Below are positions 7,420 through 12,431 of a stretch of DNA of 12,431 nt, in pieces. The position numbers and the translations under genes are program-made. Each line of letters opens with the position of its first letter. Positions within the stretch are counted from its first letter, which is position 1. Origin of the DNA: Nonlabens sp. (lineage in GTDB: Bacteria; Bacteroidota; Bacteroidia; Flavobacteriales; Flavobacteriaceae); the NCBI GenBank assembly GCA_030731685.1, contig JANQTO010000384.1, forward strand, positions 1-12,431. The letters run 5' to 3'. The notes below the pieces were generated by a model. That model saw nothing but the letters and a program-made list of their open reading frames with translations, was not told where the DNA came from and made no database searches.

Positions 7420-7918
7420 TTCTCTTATAAACAGGCACAGCACTACAGGCCTCGCCATACATTATGGAGCGAGCGGTACCTTGAAGTTTAGCTGTAAGCT
7501 TGGTATAGGCAGCCAGTGGAACAGGCTTGTTTGAGCAACCTTTTATAATAACTGGAAGGTTCAAGTACGCACTCACATCCATATCCTTGATAACATCGTG
7601 ATACAATTCTGTCTCTAAATCTTCTAAACTTCCCAGCACTACACGTTGAGCTATTCCTGTTAGAGCTGCTTGTAGCACCATCCATGCCCATTGCGGTATA
7701 ATGGCGTCTGTACTACAGGTCACGGCAACAAAATGATTTTGATATACGGTGAAATCAGTATTTTTTACGCTTTCGCGAAAGCGAGATTCAGCAAGCACCA
7801 GTCCATGCAGCAACCACTGTGCAATATCAATCACACTGCGCTCACCAGCTGGATAATAGTCTTCTAAATCTATAGTTTTGAGCTTAGAATTTGCGACGCG
7901 ATTTACAATTTCTTCCAT
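7415..7918 (-). CDS. DUF2480 family protein, SUF-linked, function unknown
   Basis: A 167-residue soluble protein with no signal peptide or membrane segment. It carries the DUF2480 family features I recognise: the N-terminal EEIVNRVANSKLKTIDLEDYYP, CSTDAIIPQWAWM (68-80), VIIKGCSNKPVP (123-134) and SIMYGEACSAVP (151-162). Three cysteines (C68, C128, C158) all lie in these strongly patterned motifs, so metal, cluster or persulfide binding is a reasonable guess but unproven. It is the last gene of a four-gene operon with META, sufE and the DUF59 protein, starting 2 bases after the DUF59 stop. A 16-bp palindromic repeat lies within it (7768-7783), in frame, coding RFRESV at residues 46-51; it does not break the reading frame. 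Confidence 0.85.
   Translation of the reverse strand: MEEIVNRVANSKLKTIDLEDYYPAGERSVIDIAQWLLHGLVLAESRFRESVKNTDFTVYQNHFVAVTCSTDAIIPQWAWMVLQAALTGIAQRVVLGSLEDLETELYHDVIKDMDVSAYLNLPVIIKGCSNKPVPLAAYTKLTAKLQGTARSIMYGEACSAVPVYKRK
7768..7783. repeat. 16-bp palindrome CGCTTTCGCGAAAGCG, copy 2, inside a gene
   Basis: Identical to the copies at 3671 and 10620, but inside the DUF2480 coding sequence. Read on the coding strand it starts exactly on a codon boundary: CGC TTT CGC GAA AGC G gives R-F-R-E-S and the first base of the next codon. Confidence 0.9.
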
Positions 7919-7920
7919 GT

Positions 7921-8241
7921 TTAGAGCATGCCTAGTTCTAGTTTTGCCTCTTCACTCATGAGTTCCTTAGTCCATGGCGGGTCAAAGGTGATTTCAACCT
8001 CAGCATCGTTCACTTCTTTAAGTGACTTTACCTTTTCCTCAACTTCCACGGGCAGTGTTTCGGCAACTGGGCAGTTAGGTGAGGTTAGGGTCATGAGGAT
8101 TTTAACGTCTGCATCACTGCTTACCATCACATCATATATAAGCCCCAGCTCGTAAATGTCTACCGGAATTTCTGGGTCATAAATGGTTTTGAGAATGCGT
8201 ACTACTTTCTCGCCTATTTCTTGTCCGTTTACTTCTTCCAT
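7921..8241 (-). CDS. SUF-associated Fe-S assembly protein (DUF59/MIP18 family)
   Basis: A 106-residue protein that is essentially a single MIP18 (DUF59) domain. Landmarks: YDPEIPVDIYELGLIYDV (21-38), the conserved cysteine in TSPNCPVAETLP (C57) and the FDPPWT motif (86-91). Proteins of this size in SUF operons form the SUF-associated subfamily, related to SufT and to the eukaryotic CIA factor MIP18; they help mature or deliver Fe-S clusters in the cytoplasm. It begins 2 bases after the sufE stop and ends 2 bases before the DUF2480 start, so translation is probably coupled. PaaD-like proteins share the fold, but the SufE neighbour argues for the SUF role. Confidence 0.92.
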   Translation of the reverse strand: MEEVNGQEIGEKVVRILKTIYDPEIPVDIYELGLIYDVMVSSDADVKILMTLTSPNCPVAETLPVEVEEKVKSLKEVNDAEVEITFDPPWTKELMSEEAKLELGML

Positions 8242-8243
8242 AA

Positions 8244-8669
8244 TTAGTTTATTTGTGACTGGAACGCCAGTGCATACATTTTTAATTGTTTTATCATGGA
8301 CACGAGCCCATTTGCCCTAGTGGGCGATAAGTGTTCTTTGAGACCTATCTCGTCGATAAAGTCTGTGTTTGCCTCAATGATATCTTGTGGTCTCTGACCT
8401 GACCATGCTCTAATGAGTATGGCTATAATGCCTTTTGTTATGATGGCATCACTGTCTGCTGTGAACTGTACTTTATCACCTGCAAGTTCTGCATGAACCC
8501 AAACCTTAGACTGGCAACCTTTTATAATGCGGTCATCTGTCTTGTACTGCTCATCTATTACTGGAAGGCTTTTGCCTAGGTCTATCATGTATTCATAGCG
8601 CTGCATCCAGTCGTCAAAGAGGTTAAACTCGTCTACAATTTCTTCTTGAATTTCTTGAATTTGTGCCAT
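8244..8669 (-). CDS. sufE: SufE, cysteine desulfuration (sulfur acceptor) protein
   Basis: A 141-residue protein, the normal SufE length. The sulfur-accepting cysteine is Cys52 in IIKGCQSKVWVHAEL, matching Cys51 of E. coli SufE. The later AWSGQRPQDI (88-97) and LSPTRANGL (114-122) motifs are also family features. SufE takes persulfide sulfur from SufS (encoded at 10654-11868), raises its activity and passes the sulfur to the SufBCD scaffold. The ATG overlaps the META gene's stop codon by one base (TAATG), a sign of coupled translation. Confidence 0.96.
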   Translation of the reverse strand: MAQIQEIQEEIVDEFNLFDDWMQRYEYMIDLGKSLPVIDEQYKTDDRIIKGCQSKVWVHAELAGDKVQFTADSDAIITKGIIAILIRAWSGQRPQDIIEANTDFIDEIGLKEHLSPTRANGLVSMIKQLKMYALAFQSQIN

Positions 8670-9064
8670 TATTTTCTTTTTGCTACGATAATCACTTTGC
8701 CAGCCTCGTTCATGAGTTCCAGCCCTGTAGCAGTCGGTTTTACAGATTTTACATTACTCAAATTTTCTAGGTAAGCGCGCTCAATCTTGTCCTTATCCAT
8801 GCACATCATTTTTGTGCCGGCAACCATGCCTATTTCTACCTTGTTAGATTCAGGATTTGTAAAGTCCGTAAAGTACTGGTTACAACCTGAGTTTCCTGTA
8901 AGCTTGTTTTCGTCGCCCATTTCTATATTCAAGGTGACACCATATGCGGCATAGTCAGTTCCCGCAACCGTAGTTATGTCGTAATTCCCTGGAATTTTTT
9001 CCATTTCCTTACACGCAGTCAGCGTGAAAAAAGTTGCTAGTGCTATCGTGGTTAAAGCTCTCAT
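8669..9064 (-). CDS. META-domain (HslJ-like) lipoprotein
   Basis: A 131-residue predicted lipoprotein: the signal sequence ends in the lipobox LTAC, with Cys18 as the lipidation site. The META domain follows (about 25-128), recognised by LTGNSGCNQYFTDF (55-68) and GTKMMCMDKDKIERAYLENL (83-102), with C61 and C88 placed to form the disulfide usual in this family. META-domain proteins such as E. coli HslJ are envelope proteins, linked to stress or novobiocin resistance, with no known reaction. It is the first gene of the operon META-sufE-DUF59-DUF2480 and overlaps sufE by one base, odd for an envelope protein beside cytoplasmic Fe-S assembly. A -7 box lies at 9087-9094. Confidence 0.9.
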   Translation of the reverse strand: MRALTTIALATFFTLTACKEMEKIPGNYDITTVAGTDYAAYGVTLNIEMGDENKLTGNSGCNQYFTDFTNPESNKVEIGMVAGTKMMCMDKDKIERAYLENLSNVKSVKPTATGLELMNEAGKVIIVAKRK

Positions 9065-9086
9065 AAGGCAGTGTTTTTATTATTTA

Positions 9087-9094
9087 CAAAGATA
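9087..9094 (-). promoter_or_regulatory. Candidate -7 box (TATCTTTG) for the META-sufE operon
   Basis: An exact TAnnTTTG match on the minus strand, 22 bases before the META ATG at 9064. No TTG is seen at the -33 distance. It would drive all four genes of the operon separately from sufS. Confidence 0.45.
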
Positions 9095-9248
9095 CGAATC
9101 TATGTTTATAGGGTGGTGGACACAAACCGCGCCAAAACACTAGTACAACCCATAATGTCATATCCTACTACGGCACAAAAAATGCTCATGCTTAAAAACT
9201 TATTATAAGAATAGGTACATTTACCTAAGCCCACTTCAACAATCTACT

Positions 9249-10583
9249 ATGAAAAAGCATATTTCCTTCATTCTCTATTTGCTATGTAGCATAAGCCTCA
9301 GTGCTCAAATCACCACAGCCGATAAAAAGTTAAAAATAGACGAGTTCATTAATTACCTTGAAGAAAACAACCAACTCATAGGAAGCATTGCTATTAACGA
9401 GAATGGAAAAAGTGTATATAGCAACACGTTTGGCTATAAAAATATGCCTAACAGCGAGGCTCCAGCAGCAAACCAGCAATACCAAATAGGCTCCATATCT
9501 AAAATGGTTACTGCCGTAATACTTGCAAAACTGCAAGAAGAAGGGAAACTAAAATTCACAGACAAGCTGGCTGCTTATTTTCCTAAGATGCCCAGTGCAC
9601 AAACTATCACGCTCAACCAAATGCTCAAGCATACCAGCGGTATGCAGGACTATTTAATACGAAATGATACGGTGGTAGACTGGTTGATACAGCCACAAAC
9701 CCAAAAAGATTTGCTGGAAGAAATTAAAAGACAAGGGCTCGCCTTTGAACCTGGTACAGACTCACAATATTCTAACAGCGCCTATTATTTACTTGCTCGC
9801 ATTGTAGAAAAGGTAACAAAGATGGAGTATGCAGATGCTCTCAAAAAGTACATCACGACACCATTAAAAATGGAAAACACACGTGCTTATGAAAAGGATA
9901 GCAAGTTTACGGGAATTGCACAAGCCTATCAAAAAATAGGTGGTGAATGGACCGCTATTGAAGATTTTCATTTTTACAACGCAAGCGGTGTAGGCGATAT
10001 TCTCTCTACTCCAGCCGACCTAAACATCTTTATGAACGCATTGAGTGGTGGCAAAATTATTAAACCTGAAAGCTTAAAAGCGATGCTTCCCGCAGAAAAG
10101 GAACCTTTTGGTATGGGCTTGATGACAATTCCGTTTTACAACATAACAGGTTACGGCCACGGTGGTGATACCCTAGGAACGCACTCTGTAACAACCTTTA
10201 TTGAAGAATATAATATGGCTATGACCTACACGGTAAATGGTCAGGATTATGGTACAAACGATTTTGCAATAGGTGTGCTTTCTATATTGTTTGACAAGAA
10301 ATTTGACTACCCGGTATTCACATCATTTAAAGCCACTCCAGCAAATTATGATACATACGTAGGTGTTTACAAAAACCCTCAATTCCCTTTAGATATCACG
10401 ATTACTAATATGGGAACCTACTTACAAGGTCAAGGAAAAGGACAACCATCGTTTCCATTAACTCAGACAGGCGAGAAAACCTTTGAATTTAAAGACGCAA
10501 ATCTAACCATCGTTTTCAATCCAGACAGCAACAACATGCTTTTAACCCAGTCTGGTTATGAAATCACGATGACTCGGGAGTAA
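9249..10583 (+). CDS. Secreted beta-lactamase-family (class C-like) serine hydrolase
   Basis: A 444-residue exported protein with a signal peptide (1-20, ..SLSAQ). The penicillin-binding/class C beta-lactamase motifs are in order: SISK (82-85, nucleophile Ser82 and Lys85), YSN (174-176) and HGG (304-306) in place of KTG. The HGG form is common in esterase- or peptidase-like members (EstB, D-aminopeptidase, LACTB types), so a true beta-lactamase is less likely. A C-terminal lipocalin-like beta domain spans about 350-444 (YVGVYKNPQFPLDITI onward). It acts in the periplasm or outside; the substrate is unknown. It is the only + strand gene between sufS and the sufE operon. A weak -7 match, TACATTTA, lies at 9216-9223. 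Its 3' end converges on sufS across 70 bases that contain palindrome copy 3. Confidence 0.9.
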   Translation: MKKHISFILYLLCSISLSAQITTADKKLKIDEFINYLEENNQLIGSIAINENGKSVYSNTFGYKNMPNSEAPAANQQYQIGSISKMVTAVILAKLQEEGKLKFTDKLAAYFPKMPSAQTITLNQMLKHTSGMQDYLIRNDTVVDWLIQPQTQKDLLEEIKRQGLAFEPGTDSQYSNSAYYLLARIVEKVTKMEYADALKKYITTPLKMENTRAYEKDSKFTGIAQAYQKIGGEWTAIEDFHFYNASGVGDILSTPADLNIFMNALSGGKIIKPESLKAMLPAEKEPFGMGLMTIPFYNITGYGHGGDTLGTHSVTTFIEEYNMAMTYTVNGQDYGTNDFAIGVLSILFDKKFDYPVFTSFKATPANYDTYVGVYKNPQFPLDITITNMGTYLQGQGKGQPSFPLTQTGEKTFEFKDANLTIVFNPDSNNMLLTQSGYEITMTRE

Positions 10584-10619
10584 CCGTTTCATTACTTTAC
10601 GCTTTGCTATTTAATATTT

Positions 10620-10635
10620 CGCTTTCGCGAAAGCG
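10620..10635. repeat. 16-bp palindrome CGCTTTCGCGAAAGCG, copy 3
   Basis: A perfect 16-base palindrome in the 70-base gap between the convergent serine hydrolase and sufS genes. No T run follows on either strand, so although it might slow RNA polymerase it lacks the form of an intrinsic terminator; no other terminator is visible in the gap. Confidence 0.9.
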
Positions 10636-10653
10636 GAATAATGCATGGTGTAA

Positions 10654-11868
10654 TTAAGAAAGCATCATCACTGCACGTTGCATGGCCTGAACCATGACGT
10701 CTATTTCTTCTTTGGTATTGTAAAAAGCAAAACTTGCTCGCACCGTTCCAGGTATGTTAAATCTGGTCATTACCGGTTGTGCACAATGATGTCCTGTACG
10801 CACCGCAATCCCTAACTTATCTACAATCGTACCGATATCATAAGGGTGAATACTGCTCACGTTAAAGCTAATGACCGCAGCTTTATCGGGCACGTCGCCA
10901 TAAATGGTGATTCCGTCTATTTTTTTGAGTTGTTCTGTGCCATAAACAAGTAGCTCGTGCTCATAAGCAGCAATGTTGTCCATGCCTACTTCATTCAAGT
11001 AGTCCACGGCTGCGCCTAAGGCGATACCACCGCAAATATTAGGCGTTCCAGCTTCAAATTTATGAGGTAAACCAGCATAAGTCGTCTTTTCAAAACTCAC
11101 TTGGTCTATCATCTCGCCACCACCTTGGTACGGCGGTAACTCATTTAATAAATGTTCTTTACCATACAAAATACCGATACCCGTAGGACCGCACATTTTA
11201 TGACCTGACATGGTGTAGAAATCGGCATCTAGGGCTTGAACGTCTACTTTCATGTGACCGCAAGACTGCGCGCCGTCTATAAGTACAAGTGCGTTTACGG
11301 CGTGAGCGCGTTTAATAATTTCGGCTACTGGGTTTGTAACTCCTAGTGCGTTAGAAACGTGGTTTACGACTACAAAAGCCGTTTTGTCGTTTAGTAACTG
11401 CTGGTATGCGTCCATGTCGAGCGTACCGTTATCTAAAACAGGAATTACTTTTAGATGCGCGCCTACACGCTCACAAAGCATTTGCCATGGTACAATGTTA
11501 GAATGATGCTCTACAGCACTTACAATAACCTCGTCACCTTCTTTTACAAATACATGCGCACCACTTGCAACGGCGTTAATACTGTGTGTGTTACCCGATG
11601 TAAAAAGCGTTTGTTTAGCCAGCGGTATGTTGAAAAAGGCACGTACGTTCTCACGTGCAGCTTCGTAAACGTCTGTTGCTTCTTGACTCAGTGCATGTAC
11701 ACCGCGATGTATGTTTGCGTTATAATTGCTATAATAATCTACTATAGCATCTATAACAACCTGCGGTTTTTGGGACGTTGCAGCGTTATCAAAATAAACT
11801 AAAGGTTTCCCGTTTACTTCTCTTTTAAGTATGGGAAATTGGGCTCTAACTTTGGCTATATCTAACAT
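10654..11868 (-). CDS. sufS: SufS, cysteine desulfurase (PLP-dependent)
   Basis: A 404-residue class V aminotransferase-fold enzyme of the SufS (group II) type. It releases sulfur from L-cysteine, leaving alanine and a protein persulfide for SufE. Landmarks: VYFDNAATSQKP (24-35), NIHRGVH (52-58), EHHSNIVPW (120-128), the PLP-contacting IDGAQ (197-201), the PLP lysine in SGHKMCGPTG (Lys224), and the catalytic cysteine in RTGHHCAQP (Cys362) within the short SufS-type loop. Position 91-97 reads SGNTHSI where E. coli SufS has RGTTEGI. The start fits the family (MLDIAKVRAQFPIL). It is separated from the sufE operon by an opposed serine hydrolase gene and sufBCD is not upstream in the window. A -7 box sits only 4 bases before the ATG. 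Confidence 0.96.
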   Translation of the reverse strand: MLDIAKVRAQFPILKREVNGKPLVYFDNAATSQKPQVVIDAIVDYYSNYNANIHRGVHALSQEATDVYEAARENVRAFFNIPLAKQTLFTSGNTHSINAVASGAHVFVKEGDEVIVSAVEHHSNIVPWQMLCERVGAHLKVIPVLDNGTLDMDAYQQLLNDKTAFVVVNHVSNALGVTNPVAEIIKRAHAVNALVLIDGAQSCGHMKVDVQALDADFYTMSGHKMCGPTGIGILYGKEHLLNELPPYQGGGEMIDQVSFEKTTYAGLPHKFEAGTPNICGGIALGAAVDYLNEVGMDNIAAYEHELLVYGTEQLKKIDGITIYGDVPDKAAVISFNVSSIHPYDIGTIVDKLGIAVRTGHHCAQPVMTRFNIPGTVRASFAFYNTKEEIDVMVQAMQRAVMMLS

Positions 11869-11872
11869 ACAA

Positions 11873-11880
11873 CAAAGGTA
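11873..11880 (-). promoter_or_regulatory. Candidate -7 box (TACCTTTG) immediately before sufS
   Basis: An exact TAnnTTTG match on the minus strand, with only TTGT between it and the sufS ATG. If used, transcription would begin at or next to the A of the ATG, giving a leaderless mRNA. No TTG is seen at the -33 distance, so the box may be fortuitous. Confidence 0.35.
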
Positions 11881-11970
11881 CGCCCTGTCGTTGAGATTGC
11901 TATGAGTTGTTGCGTTAAGTTGGTGTTAGATTTTAAAGTTCAGTGCGATGAGCTATGAATTCAAAGTTTA

Positions 11971-12001
11971 GAACGCTTTTCTACCAGATTAGATAGCGTT
12001 C
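11971..12001 (-). terminator. Weak hairpin after the small membrane-protein gene
   Basis: GAACGCT (11971-11977) and AGCGTTC (11995-12001) form a 7-bp stem with a 17-base loop, starting directly after the TAG of the gene ending at 12002. No T run follows on the minus strand, so this is at best a weak terminator or a 3' protective hairpin. Confidence 0.3.
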
Positions 12002-12289
12002 CTAAGATTTCATAATTTCATAGCCTGTCCAAGCGACAGTCAAAAGAACAACACCAAACAATATCCATATACGGGTTTTAGAAACAGTTCCGGCTTTAAA
12101 TTTTTTATAGATTAAAAAGGAAGAAATAACAATGGGAACAGCACAAAAACAAATTTCAACCCAGAGCGGCATGTTTTCAAATCTACCTCTAATCAAAAGG
12201 TATGCGGCCATGAGCATTAATGGTAAAAAATTTACTCTATTCATGTTGGGGCTCTTGCTCTTATCCATTAGTTTTTGAAGTTTTTTCAT
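12002..12289 (-). CDS. Small three-helix membrane protein, function unknown
   Basis: From the ATG at 12289 this is a 95-residue protein with a lysine-rich N-terminus and three likely membrane helices (about 21-33, 43-61 and 72-90). A basic loop, YKKFKAG, lies between helices two and three and is probably cytoplasmic. I do not recognise the family. The reading frame extends to a TTG at 12316, but that would overlap the gene upstream by 56 bases. The ATG at 12289 overlaps it by 29, and an ATG at 12268 by only 8 (ATGGATAA), so the start is uncertain and the last is a fair alternative. It is likely co-transcribed, and perhaps partnered, with the membrane protein entering from the right edge. Confidence 0.65.
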   Translation of the reverse strand: MKKLQKLMDKSKSPNMNRVNFLPLMLMAAYLLIRGRFENMPLWVEICFCAVPIVISSFLIYKKFKAGTVSKTRIWILFGVVLLTVAWTGYEIMKS

Positions 12290-12431
12290 TACTTTTTTCT
12301 TTATTTTTTGAGCCAAGATAAATTATTAGCGCAATGAAAATTGAGTGAATTGGAGCTAAGTACATAAAATCAGTTAAATATAGTAAACCTAGACCAGCTG
12401 CCAAACAAAATAAATATACTGTAATTAAGAC
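12261..12431 (-). CDS. C-terminal part of a small membrane protein (cut by window edge)
   Basis: The minus-strand frame beginning at base 12431 is open for 56 codons to a TAA at 12261-12263. It encodes two hydrophobic segments, VYLFCLAAGLGLLYL and YLAPIHSIFIALIIYLG, then a short charged tail SKNKEKSNEKTSKTNG. This is the pattern of a small membrane protein with a hydrophilic C-terminus. Its 5' end is outside the window, and no family can be named. It overlaps the start region of the next gene in another frame, suggesting coupled translation of two membrane proteins. Confidence 0.6.
   Translation of the reverse strand, partial: VLITVYLFCLAAGLGLLYLTDFMYLAPIHSIFIALIIYLGSKNKEKSNEKTSKTNG

Noticed and set aside
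9249..10583. Antibiotic-resistance beta-lactamase
   Set aside because: The third motif is HGG instead of KTG and a C-terminal beta domain is attached, as in esterase/peptidase-like serine hydrolases. Resistance cannot be claimed from the sequence.
9249..10583. Recent horizontal insertion between sufS and the sufE operon
   Set aside because: No transposase, terminal repeats, target-site duplication or clear change in base composition is visible; rearrangement is noted only as a gene-order observation.
3671..10635. CRISPR array suggested by identical short palindromic repeats
   Set aside because: The three copies are kilobases apart and one is inside a gene; there is no regular spacer pattern and no cas gene.
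11455..11802. 115-codon open frame on the + strand
   Set aside because: It is antisense within sufS and has a low-complexity, cysteine- and tyrosine-rich translation without recognisable motifs.

Overview
The window is AT-rich chromosomal DNA from a member of the Bacteroidota, most likely a marine Flavobacteriaceae. Four things point there: a PorP/SprF plus PorE-like OmpA pair (type IX secretion/gliding family, known only in Bacteroidota); the DUF2480 and DUF3078 families; start-proximal boxes matching the flavobacterial -7 promoter consensus TAnnTTTG with almost no Shine-Dalgarno sequences; and signal peptides ending in ..AQ. No mobile element, phage gene, rRNA, tRNA or CRISPR array is visible. 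There is no gene-free stretch longer than 300 bases; the longest, 3565-3838, holds a promoter, a repeat and a weak terminator candidate.

Layout. 1-67: tail of an unidentified + strand gene. 155-631 (-): DinB-fold protein. 677-707: strong terminator. 730-3564 (-): two-gene unit, PorP/SprF outer-membrane protein then a four-domain PorE-like OmpA lipid-free periplasmic protein. 3839-4828 (-): endonuclease/exonuclease/phosphatase-family protein. 4968-6182 (+): GTPase HflX, diverging from it. 6340-6375: bidirectional terminator. 6393-7319 (-): DUF3078 protein. 7415-9064 (-): very tight four-gene operon META lipoprotein - sufE - SUF-associated DUF59 protein - DUF2480. 9249-10583 (+): secreted beta-lactamase-family serine hydrolase. 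10654-11868 (-): sufS cysteine desulfurase. 12002-12431 (-): two overlapping small membrane proteins, the second cut by the window edge.

How it works together. SufS takes sulfur from cysteine as a persulfide, SufE relays it to a scaffold (SufBCD, not in this window), and the DUF59 protein probably helps assembly or delivery of Fe-S clusters. The uncharacterised cysteine-containing DUF2480 protein and the META lipoprotein are co-transcribed with them and are the best candidates here for undescribed SUF-linked functions. The SUF set is interrupted by a serine hydrolase gene on the opposite strand. The PorP/OmpA pair probably forms an outer-membrane/peptidoglycan module, but no large adhesin lies next to it.

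The most striking non-gene signal is a perfect 16-base palindrome, CGCTTTCGCGAAAGCG, present three times: twice between genes and once in frame inside the DUF2480 gene.
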